The position numbers and the translations under genes were made by a program. A DNA stretch of 64,000 bases from Varroa destructor (taxonomy: Eukaryota; Arthropoda; Arachnida; Mesostigmata; Varroidae): NCBI RefSeq assembly GCF_002443255.2, contig NW_019211454.1:17947037-18011036 (forward strand), in the 5' to 3' direction. Below, one piece after another: positions 26,171-37,881 of this stretch. Below the pieces are notes generated by a model that was not told the origin of the DNA, searched no databases, and saw only the letters and a list, made by a program, of their open reading frames with translations. Positions within the stretch are counted from its first letter, which is position 1, and each line of letters begins with the position of its first letter.

Positions 26171-26475
26171 CGGGATCTCCGCGGGTGGGAGCAGGCAAGA
26201 TACCGTCGCGGACGCTTTACTTCTCGTTTTTTTTTCACCCAATTCGTTTTCGGTGTCGACTGCTTCTTCGCTTTTTTCATTTACAGAAAAAGAACGATCA
26301 ATTCCAGAAGTGCAGCGTGGAGATGCTGAACTGGTCACTTCTATTCGCTTGGCTGGGTCATTTAATTTGGCGACAGCAACGCTGCCGTCTGTTTCACGAA
26401 CAGCTGCGACTAGAACACGGTCGCCAATCAACACTTTTCCTTCTCTCGGCGACAACCGCGCGTCCGCATGCGCTC
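26171..26475 (-). CDS. Candidate upstream exon in frame with the formin-like exon
   Basis: I do not recognise the protein. A minus-strand frame is open from a stop near 26486 through 26171 and has no ATG. It includes EGKVLIGDRVLVAAVRETDG, followed by an acidic, lysine-rich disordered-looking part. A possible acceptor (CACGCAG) precedes it and a strong donor (CCCG|GTAAGG) ends it in phase 0. The next acceptor (CTTTCTTCAG) lies only 36 bases further on and would join it in frame to the segment that leads into the MGHGAS start. A 36-nt intron is shorter than usual for animals. The region may instead be 5' untranslated or promoter DNA whose GC content keeps frames open. Confidence 0.22.
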
Positions 26476-27754
26476 CTGCGTGAATCAGCTACGCGGGGAG
26501 ACGGATCTTACAAAAAAATTTAATTGTAACACACCCATCTTACCGCTGCTCCAAAGTGATTAGCTGGGTACCGCGTGCTTCTAGCGCACTTCAAGTCGAG
26601 ACCGTTTCTACGAGCGTATTACGTAAATGACTCGTATACGTCTAAAGAAATTTCTGTACAAGTTTACGTTGCCGGAGCATTGGTACGCCTTTTAGAGTTG
26701 CTGTATTCTTTCTCTCGTTGTAGTAGTAAACGCTTGCTGTTACGTTCCTGATTGCCGTCACAGAATCCAGTTACGCTTGAAATAAAATTTCCTAATGATT
26801 TCGGCGATTTCAGTTCTAAAGTATCGTGTATGTATCCAGTATATCGCTTAGGTACTGACATCACCCTACGCGACTGTCGTCTACGTTGACTACAACAACA
26901 ATAACAACAACATCATCCTTGGAGGTTGCCGCATCGATTTTCACTTTCACATCAACACACGGCGCACGGTAATTCCAATTACGACTTTGCATGACATGGT
27001 CGTTCAAAAGCCTGATCTAACCCACATTGTATGCTTGCTGAAGTTACGACAGTCATAGGATACATTGGAAAGCGTCCTGTGTCATCATTGAAAATCTCCT
27101 GTTCGGGCTGTTCAGCAACTTCTGCACCAACCGTAGAAACAGTAGCTATGGCAGTCTCTCTTGTCAGAGGGGTTTTGCGTATTCTCGCTACAAGTTCAAC
27201 CGCTGCTTATGAGAGCTGCTGTCATCAGTACTCCGGGTATAGACAATAACGACCATCTTCCCGCTCAGAACTAACTTTGCACTGTCAATTCGCCACCAGC
27301 CATAACAAGACTGGCGCGTTACCTGGGCACTGCCATCATTGATGGCCCTGTTTCTGCTGCTCCACTGCTGTTGCTGTGTTGTTTTTACTGCTGCTATTAT
27401 TATAGCCGTACGTTTTCACGATTTCAACGCCTCAGTACTGGCTCAAACTGCCAGGATGATGTTGCTATAGTTCACAGCAGTGGCAAGCAGCGTTCAGACG
27501 AACTACTATCTTTTACTACTGACGTTACCGCTCGAACGGCTAGTGAATGGCGCAACCGCAAATACGATCACGATCTTCGCCACCTCCAGCGTTCGCTCGG
27601 AGCGCTGTCACCTTCACAATAGGGCGTTGCAGAGATGGCGATACTGTTCACTGTGAGGAAATACGGGCTCATGGATTCGGCGCGACGAACTAGCCGGCCG
27701 CCACCGGCTACAGGTCTCGCTTGAGCGCCGCCGCGGCTGTCACAGACTATGATG

Positions 27755-27769
27755 CCCCCACCTATAAAA
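27755..27769 (+). promoter_or_regulatory. CACCC box joined to TATA box
   Basis: CCCCCACC is followed at once by TATAAAA (27763-27769) on the plus strand, at the end of a CpG-rich stretch with GCCGCCGCGG. It is a good core-promoter candidate, with a start expected near 27793. The plus-strand transcript it would make is not identified; an upstream RpS23 start or a non-coding divergent transcript are options. Confidence 0.4.
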
Positions 27770-28113
27770 TATTATTCTCTGCTTTAACGACATGCTGTAG
27801 CGACAATAAGAGCTGATAGAGGTGAGTTGGAGGAACAGCACAACGAGACAAAGGCGGCTGATGCGAAGAGCAGGCGATGTGAAGACAACACTCTTCCACT
27901 ACTTGGCTAGCTGAGTGTATGAGCAGCAAACAACACTGTTATGGACAGCAGCACAGGGCAGCAACAACAATGACGAATATCCGAGGAAAAGAAAACACCA
28001 TTTACCATTTATAGCAGCTGCTATTAAGTTCCACCTGCGTTAACAGACATTACCATAGCCGGTGTTCAATGGAGCTCAGCAACCGCAGAGCCGCGCCTGC
28101 GTCCTTCTAGTAG

Positions 28114-28386
28114 ACCGTATGCGCGTCGCTCGCGCCGCCGCGCGCTTCACCGCTAGAGGGCGCACGCTGTCAGCGAAGAGCGATCTTGGGCATCATCAGC
28201 TACTCGGCCCCAGCGACTGGTACAATCACCAGAGAGCTAAGCTCCGCCTACCAGCAGTGCCGGAAACTAGCAACAGAACGCTGGGCCCGCGAAAATTTGA
28301 ATGAACAAACGGAAGCAAAAGTAGATTTTCTTCGTGAATATGGAGCAGGAACGTATTATAACGTAAACGGAGCTGGCGTACCGTAA
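28114..28386 (+). CDS. Candidate exon, unknown protein
   Basis: I do not recognise this protein. A plus-strand frame is open for 90 codons after two tandem TAG stops and lacks an ATG, so it could only be an internal exon. The second half looks protein-like: a helical stretch around RELSSAYQQCRKLATERWAR is followed by acidic and basic residues and ends REYGAGTYYN, next to a possible donor (AAC|GTAAAC). It overlaps the CTCF-type motif in its GC-rich first half. GC-driven openness is the main alternative. Confidence 0.17.
   Translation, partial: TVCASLAPPRASPLEGARCQRRAILGIISYSAPATGTITRELSSAYQQCRKLATERWARENLNEQTEAKVDFLREYGAGTYYNVNGAGVP
28150..28163 (+). promoter_or_regulatory. CTCF-type insulator motif
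   Basis: CCGCTAGAGGGCGC matches the vertebrate CTCF core CCASYAGRKGGCRS at 13 of 14 positions; the only mismatch is G for A at position 3. It sits in CpG-rich DNA between two divergent genes, where CTCF-bound boundaries are often found in animals. Confidence 0.5.
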
Positions 28387-28950
28387 CTATCGAAGACAGA
28401 CGCTGGCCAGTTGTGTAGCAATCAGCGGAATCGATTGAGTTAGTAGCGCTGGAAATGAACAATGCACCTTGAACGAGAATACAAGGCGGTTTTGCGATGA
28501 AAAGAATGATATTTCATGGAAGAGACAGCGGATGAGTCATACATTATTTACACGGAAACGCTGTTAGCGTCTATAATAAAACAGTCGCCATTGATTAACA
28601 TCTAATGTGAGAGACAATAGAGTACGCATCGAATTGAGGGTTGACACGATTCTTGAGTATTTGCCACGCGATGAACACCAAATTTCACTCATAAAACTAC
28701 ACAAAAAATCAGTAAAACATGTTAGAAGATAAACGCCTTCCCGGGCGTACCACAAGCTGTTCCTCGCCTGGTATTTTCGTCGCATATTTGAACTCCAATT
28801 AGTTTTAATTATTATAATAAATATTATGTTATTTAGGTTAAGTGAATTAAAGAAAATAGCTACAATCTGATCTATATTGGAAGAAGTAAAGGATCTCAAG
28901 CTCCCTTCTGGCACCGCCGCTGGTACACTCTTGATACCCTAGACAGCAAC

Positions 28951-28970
28951 ATGGCGCGGCGCCATCTTGC
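28951..28970. promoter_or_regulatory. YY1-type palindrome at the RpS23 promoter
   Basis: ATGGCGC and GCGCCAT form a perfect inverted repeat around one G. The right arm continues so that the minus strand reads GCAAGATGGCGC, close to the YY1/Pleiohomeotic core CAAGATGGCGGC that is common at ribosomal protein gene starts. It lies just upstream of the TOP start. Confidence 0.55.
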
Positions 28971-28976
28971 ATAATT

Positions 28977-28997
28977 CTTTTCTCGCGGCCACGCAAT
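28977..28997 (+). promoter_or_regulatory. RpS23 TOP start and 5' leader
   Basis: CTTTTCTC is a typical terminal oligopyrimidine start: a C followed by seven pyrimidines. It lies 21 bases before the RpS23 ATG, giving the very short leader usual for ribosomal protein mRNAs. TOP mRNAs are translationally controlled through the TOR pathway. There is no TATA box at the expected distance. Confidence 0.65.
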
Positions 28998-30659
<1,662 letters not shown>

Positions 30660-30748
30660 GTAGACGACCAATAGCAGAAGATTAGGCAGGAACGCACGAT
30701 GGGTGGAGGCAACAACGGGACAACCGACACCCTTGTGTCGAATCGTCG

Positions 30749-30797
30749 AACCGGCCTAACGAATTGCATAAACCATCGTCAATAAACGAGGCCGGTT
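30749..30797 (+). terminator. RpS23 polyadenylation signal within a hairpin
   Basis: A canonical AATAAA lies at 30781-30786, about 120 bases after the stop. It sits in the loop of a perfect 9-bp inverted repeat, AACCGGCCT (30749-30757) and AGGCCGGTT (30789-30797). Cleavage is expected just after the hairpin, near 30797-30810. Confidence 0.75.
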
Positions 30798-30810
30798 TTA
30801 TGGACCACGG

Positions 30811-33800
30811 AAAAGTATTGCGTGTATTAGCTTTTTAGAGAATGTTACTCTAATAGTTTTGTCTTGTTTTTGTCCTTTATTATTAATTGAAATTGCAAAC
30901 ATTGAGGGTTCCTAGAGAAAAAAAATCAGTTAAAAAAGTAGCATCGCGGAAGGTAGATAGATAAAACAATGTGACAGACGCAGCGATCTCTGGGTCACTA
31001 AGTTCTGAGGAAGCGTTCGATTTGACGGTTCGGTTTGTGAGTAATAGTTTTGTCTGATATTTATCCGGTACACTAAGGATGGAAAATGTGTGGTAAGACT
31101 GCACAAATTACTGTGCAACTGCGAGCTTCGCGGATACCCGAAGGTAAAGCGTATCGTCATATACCAATACGGCTATATTGAGGTTGAAATTTGGCCTAAT
31201 ATCGATTCAGAGGAATTTTATTGTGGGCTGTTGGTTGCCGAAAGTCAGATTGGAGATTTGCCATTTGAGAAATATGTTTAAACGAAGTTCTTGCCAGCTG
31301 TTAAATTACATGCAAACTGTGTAGTACATACTTTGTGCGCAGTACGTAACGTAGATTTTCGTGACAGGATTTTAGAAGTTATAGTAACACGCAGTAATTT
31401 GAAAGTGAAAGCATATCTTAGGACTACACTCCGCCGATTATTAAATGCCGGGGGGGGACTCTATTGCGTGGATGACTTTTAAACTGAATTTTTGTTGGCA
31501 TATTGCTTGACCACTCCGAGTACGAGGTCTACTAATAGCAGTGCCCGATCGAAATACTTCATGTAAGGGAAATGTCGCCTTGAGCTAACGTGATACAAAA
31601 TCTAGGTTTAGAAAAACTGCGATCAGGTAGATTGATTGGATGCCCTGAGTCGTAATGAAGGCGATCGAACCAATCGACGAAATTGTTTCGATACAGAACA
31701 GCAACAAGCTTTCCATATTAGGCTGCCTCTATGTCTCGGAATGGGGAAAAGGCTTCGTTTTTAATATAGGTATCGATACTTTAAGCAAATCCCATTACCT
31801 ACTCCTTCCCGTACTATTCATTCTTATTATCGGTTGTTTTTTGTTTTTTGTATGTATTTATTTCTAGCAAAATTTGAAAAGATAAAATCAAAAATTTTTT
31901 AGCCTTTGCTGCTTGAAAAAGGTTCCTCCGAAAAGTCAAAAGCAAGATTGATAGAGCAGCGGTACAAGAAAAGAAGATCAAAAGAAATTTTGCACTAATT
32001 GGCCAAGTCAAATTAATGAGTATTATTAACAGTGGAACTATAGGGATTGACCACGTCTGTTTCTCAACATTGACAACCTGGCGACAAATGCGATTCTGTA
32101 AAAATCTGCCTTCAACAAGCCTGGACCCATGGTGCGCTTTAATTTAGTACCTTTCATTAACTTCATATGATGTCGTCCACTGGACGATAGGATAGGACTG
32201 GAATGACTGGCATGGTAAAGTTCAGTGGTTATACGTAGAAATCTATTTTAAGTGCGTGAGGTGATTTTTGAGCTTTCGTAAGCCCTGCACTCCAGAGGTA
32301 AAGATCCCTATTTTGTGATTATTAGAAAAAAAAAGTTACAAGCATATTTTCGGTTTTTATGCTTAGTCGATACATGAGTCTTACCTCATGCAGGTTTCAC
32401 GGAATAACTGTCTTCTTCGCTGTCGATTTCGATACTATGTAGTATCTGGAAAAATTTCACTCCAAGGCATACGAATTGAAATGTGCTCTCGATTAAGAAG
32501 ATTGTGACGATAAGTCTAGAGACTTTTTACTCCTTTGGGCCAGAACCACTCATTTTGAAGCGGTAGAGAAACAGGGAGAGCTACATTCGAGAGAAAAATA
32601 ACGTTTGCAAAGTTCTTACTTGTTCTTCTTACTAACAACATTCTAGCTAATAAGCCAGCCCTTGTGATTCTTACTAGCCTGTCATCGTCTCAGAAACTCT
32701 AATAGCAGCGCGCACAAGTCTCTTTCTTATCATCTATGTTTATGCCCGGCTGCCTCCGTGAAGCGACACCTCCCGACCTCTGTGTTTCTTTGATCACAGA
32801 TAAGGTCTGCGATGAAAGCTTAGATAGACAATAACGGTGAAGAAGGTTTTAGGACGTTGTAGCTCTACTAGACGTTTCTGTAAAGAAAAAGTTGTAGCTG
32901 TACATAAAATCTCCAAAGGTAAACGTTAAATATCTTCGGAAAATAATGCCTATACAAAGGCAAACCATAGTCAAACTTGAATTTCGTGTTCCTTGGGCAC
33001 GCAAAATTTTCTTAAGGGCTCTTTCGCAAAATTTACAAACTGGTGAAAAAGGATTTTTTGAAACGTCTCTTGTAAGAGCTAAAAGTAAATCGCAGTTTTC
33101 AATATGGGATAGAAAATGTCCTTTAAGGAAAATTAATTTCTTCTTTGTCAGCAGCACGTTGTAAGGTAGTCATTAAAAAATATCTAGACTTAACTCTTCT
33201 AAGGTATAGTGCGATTGCTGAGCCTTTGCCTTTTCAGTGCTCCTGGTGCATAGGAGCGGAATAGTTGCGATAAACTCTTGGTTGCAAGGCTGTCCTGACA
33301 CTGCAGTGGCGTTAATCAAAGTCAATTTGAGTTACTCGCTGTCCTTACATCTAGCATGCATTAGATCTAGGTTATGCGTGTACCAAAGGCTAATGGTACT
33401 TTTCATTCTACGTGCGTAATCTGGTTAGTTTGAACCCAACTGAACTTTTGCAGACTTACTTGCCAAATAGATAAGAGTCATTTTCTTGAAATACTAACTC
33501 TCTCAGATATTTTCAGGTTGAATAGGCGCGGTGGGGAAATTTCGAACCGTCATTGTCAGTTAATGTGGTTGTCTGGCTGACCTGTAACGCCATGCTACCG
33601 CCACCAATAGTCTGTCTCAGTTTCTCTGCAGCTTATAACTCGATACGGAGAAATCTGCTTCTAGAGGATCTGGCATTCCTGAACCGTCCCAAATTACTAT
33701 TAAGTTACAGTTTTCAACCTTGTTGCTCTCCAACCAAAGATTGCTCTCTTTTGTGTGTGTGTGTATAAAAGGCTATGGATCATCTTGCTTTTCTTAGCAA

Positions 33801-35640
33801 ACGGAGCCATGTTGATGACATCTTTCTACTTATAGAAAAGTATTACAACTACAATGGAACAAGCCAGCGACACTTGTTTCTAGCATAACTGCGAAAGTTG
33901 CGGTCCAAATACTATCTCCAACGAACACATGCAAATGCCCTTCTATTCCCCAGAAGTTTAGGTAAACGTTAAAGCGTCTTTTTGTACAGGCATAGTGCGC
34001 TAACAGGGAGTCGCTTTGGACATACTGAAAATGTCCAAAACGCCCGATTGCTTTTCAGACAACCTATTTTATCACACTTTTTCTTGAGATTCGATTTCCA
34101 TCCATTGGTAATTCGGAAGTTGTGGTATAACCGACGCCTCGTTGCTTTGGCTCTGCGGGCTTACTTTATAAGACACTCTATTATAACCTGAATGGGTCTG
34201 TCTTGAAGGAATAAACCACGTTTTTACGACGGCGACTGCAGCGGCACTGCTAATATTAAAGTCGTTTACAGACCTGTGAGGCTTACGTCAAATCAAAAGC
34301 GGCAAATTCCGTTAGCCAACCGTGGTTTGTTTAAGGTGTGGGATCTAAGATAAGGGATGGTCTAGGGATTGTCTTATGGTGGCCTACTTAGCTTTGTCCC
34401 CCTCCTACTGAAACGGGATGCTAAGGAAATTTATTGGCCCTTATGACTTGAGAGATTTGACCCTCTTGAATCTCTGACTAATAGTGTGTTGAAAAATTAT
34501 GTTTGGCTCAATTAGAAACGAAAATTTGACGCTCTTGTTGAACTGTTTTTAACTTGACCTGGTACAGAAATCGGAGGTCTGCGACAACATGACAGCTTCT
34601 GGCAAGGTAACAGGAGGTCTGGATGCATGTATTGGTGTACGACTAATGTGTGGTCCGCTTTTTCAAACTGCGCTTCGTCGGCTACTACTACTACTAGGGC
34701 TAAATTAACTACTTCCGATGTCCAAAGACACCTTCGAGACATTTTCCATACATGGGTGCAACTGTGGTGATCCGTTGTACTTGTTACTCGTGCTTCGTGA
34801 GGCGCAAGCCAAGTACATAGTTCTTTTTCGTAAAGCTTAACTAGGTGTACGCAGTTCAACGATTCGAGTTTGAGTCCGGTACCTCCGTTCGACATTCTAT
34901 CAGACGTCTGGCTCTCAGTACGAAACAAACTGCGTCTGTGCCCGTGTTTGAACTTAGACCACAACTTGTCCCTAAGATTAGTATTGAAATACGTTACGCA
35001 TTAAGCGATCACCGACACAGCCATCTGCAACTACTAGAAAACAAGTGTACTTATGTTTTGCGAAGCTGGAAACACGGTACGCTTCCAATTGCTAGTCATC
35101 CCTGCAAGCTCTTGTTATAATATTAGAACCAGCTCCGAACCAAAATCCGGGGGTATGTGGTCTAGACGTTAGTAGACCAGAGCCCACGTCACCAAGTCGA
35201 TACGTTAACAATCCTAAAGCCTTGCCTGCATAATGCATCTGCCCTTAATCACTTAGGAACGTATACTTGGCTTGAACCTTTGGTTATGTAGGGACCATTT
35301 TAAGATCGCAAACTGACGAGACAAGTAAAATCAGCTTTCAAAATCCCCTTACCAGAAGCGTGCTTCCATGAGACCCTTTTCTGGAACTTTCATACTTTTA
35401 CAGCTAACGGAATAGACTATCGGGCCTTTGTGATACACAGCTGGAAGGGACTGATAAAAATGCACCATTATAGTAGGCAACCATGACCAAAAATTTCAAC
35501 TCATTTGCCCTTTTTTCTCTATCAGGGTAGCTGTTGTTATGTTTCTAAATAAATTTAAAATAATATGTTGCCTCTAAGATAATAATTATAAGACTTCTCA
35601 CAGAGCCTTGCAGCACGTTTAATAAACCGATTATTTGTAT
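30811..35640. other. Non-coding block downstream of RpS23
   Basis: No recognised gene. A few ATG- or stop-bounded frames have protein-like codon use but no known domain. One is at 31093-31281 on the plus strand, ending GDLPFEKYV. Another is an ATG frame at 31655-31867, whose first 38 codons look natural before a hydrophobic tail. A G-run (seven or more G) lies near 31450. A minus-strand open frame of about 150 codons at 34512-34964 matches nothing known. Confidence 0.4.
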
Positions 35641-35651
35641 TTGGCAGTTGT

Positions 35652-35735
35652 CTAAAAGATTGCTCTTTTAGGGTCGTTAAAAGCAGAAAGCTTTAGACCG
35701 CAGCTTTCGGGATCCCCGTTAGGGTCCCTGCTGGG
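35652..35735. other. Cluster of three consecutive hairpins
   Basis: CTAAAAGA-TTGC-TCTTTTAG is followed by GAAAGCT-9 nt-AGCTTTC and then by a GGGA/TCCC stem with an inner CCC/GGG. GCAG before and CTGC after could close the set into a cloverleaf-like fold. No tRNA A or B box fits, so this is not called as a tRNA. A structured RNA or chance are both possible. Confidence 0.3.
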
Positions 35736-37786
35736 GCGAAACTCATATTTTCTTTGGAAACTTAGTTAAAAGTTGGAACTTGACAATTTAAGGGGATTTG
35801 CTTACTTTGTATGTAATTTGTGCGCTACTAGATGAAAAAATAATTGAGCTTCGTTTATTTGCTGAATTGAATTTTAATTTACGTGTGATCTGAACAGGTA
35901 AGTAAGTTTGATTGCGTAGGGGAAGGTGTCGCATAGGCTTGACTTTGAGAGACCATATCCGAGTGTCTCTAATTTCGGGAACCAACGCAACCCTGCGGCA
36001 GAAGTACGTTATGCCAATTTTAGGTATGAAAAAAAATATCTTCAATTGAAGGTTCGATTTCTCAAAAGCAGGACCGGAGGTACGCTTTCAGACGGCATTT
36101 GCTAATCGTATCATGTGTGTTGCCGCTTGGATGGCAATGGTCGTTGGTCTGCGAGGTTGTAAGCTAAGGCTACATGTGTAATAGATCAGCAAGGACATCG
36201 TTCACTGTGGATTTCTTAAATCTAGCAGGCACAATGCGGGGAAAATCTACCCCGTACAGCTGGAATGGGCGAGACAGAACACCGAAACCACGAAAGGTAT
36301 TGCTCCTCGGACACAGAGGGGAAGCCAAATCACCATTCCGCAACGATGGTGACGGAAATCTTTACTGCACCGTTATGCATGTATAGAGTATAAAAACCGA
36401 TCGATTAAGATCGTTTAAATACCAGCTAAACGTTTGAACATTGAATGGCTTAGTGGTATCAAAGGAAACCCTTATTATTATTTAGATATTGCCAAACAGT
36501 TTGAACAATAATGAAATCATACTGTCTGTATGACAGAAAAATAAATAACACGTTGTTTTTATTTTCTATCTGTATTATTATATTATTGGTTAATTTCACT
36601 AATTTTAAATAGTTTTAGTTATAAATAAATAGAAATTTTAAAAATTCTATAAAAGTAGAAGCGGTTATGTATATGACTCTAGAAAGATGTAATATTTTAA
36701 TAATAATGCGTTTGTTGACTTATTTGCGTAATACTTAGACTAACAATTAATAAGGGTGTAGTAATTACTTATAAGTGTGACATGAGGGTCATAAAAGAGG
36801 TGGATATATTATCTTGAATTTGCAATCGAATCGCCCGTTTGAATAAAGTAGTACCTTACTTGATTGTGAAAGCCACGGTTGAAATTTTTGGTTAAATCTG
36901 TTATAAGAAAGTATAGTTTTCTTTAATAAACGTACGCACTCTGAGCAAACTAATGAAAGTACATATATTTTTTAAAATGATAGTTACTCTGAAGCTTTCA
37001 CACAGACGCCGTGTAGAATCAAGTAGCTTTGAATACTGCAAGCCCGTACTTAAGCTCTATGGGCTCTAACCTGAAAAGGGCTCCGAAAATGCTCAGAGAG
37101 AAGGTAACTTCTAATGGTAATTCACCCGAAATCCGTAAAAAAACCATAATATCGGCCACATGGTCTTTATTACGACTCGGCCACATTCCACTAATCCTAA
37201 AAAAAAAACACATATACGTTAATATGCGTTCATAATTCGAAATGCATTATTGATATTAATGTAGTGTCTGTTTCTGCCTTCATTCAGCCGAATAACGGCG
37301 TTGACCTGCCCGATTCAGTTGACCAGAGATGTAAAATATTAACAGTGACCTTTTCCGTCCTTGGCAGAATTTAGGCCTACCACCAATTTTTGCGTAATCG
37401 ACAGCAAGACACATTCACAGTCAGACATAAAGGTCTACAGACCAATAAACCTTGAAGCCCCAAATGGAAACTGCTTTCTTACCTTCTTTAGCGAAAAGCC
37501 ATTATAACGGATTTCTTGAAGGGTTCCAGCCGACTTCTCGTTACTAGCTCTTGCCTCTGCGTGTCTCGGCGTGACAGAGGCTACAAAAGGAAAATGTCGA
37601 AAGAAAACAGATTAGATCAGGTTGTGTCTCTTAGGAATTGCTAGAAAGGAGTCGCTTGCCCATAGTCTCCTGACAGTCACTGGCTTCCCTTCATCTCACT
37701 TCTGACCTACTTCTATCCCGAAGAAACAATCAAAAACGAAGACAGCAATGTCCGCATGGATTACGGACTTACGCAAAGCTCTATGA

Positions 37787-37881
37787 TCCTCTCCCTCCTT
37801 CTCTTTTTCTGCCTCGCTTTTGTGCCTTTTCTTTCTCTCTATGCGCTCTCTCCTCTTCTCCTTTTCTATTTTCTTCTGTCT
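37787..37881. repeat. Long polypyrimidine/polypurine tract
   Basis: About 95 bases made almost entirely of C and T on the plus strand, so GA-rich on the minus strand, with several CTCTC/GAGAG cores of the kind bound by GAGA-type factors. Confidence 0.7.

Larger units (their letters stand above)
26476..28976. promoter_or_regulatory. Divergent upstream region between formin-like gene and RpS23
   Basis: GC-rich and CpG-rich compared with the rest of the window, rich in CAG/CTG and CAA-type trinucleotides, and lacking a recognised gene. It should hold the promoter of the minus-strand formin-like gene and that of RpS23. Elements listed separately are a GC/TATA element near 27760, a CTCF-type motif at 28150 and a YY1-type palindrome at 28951. 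Several open frames around 27030-27620 have a low-complexity look and are not called. Confidence 0.5.

Noticed and set aside
34512..34964. Minus-strand open frame of about 150 codons
   Set aside because: No domain, no recognisable homology, and it overlaps one copy of a dispersed repeat-like stretch.
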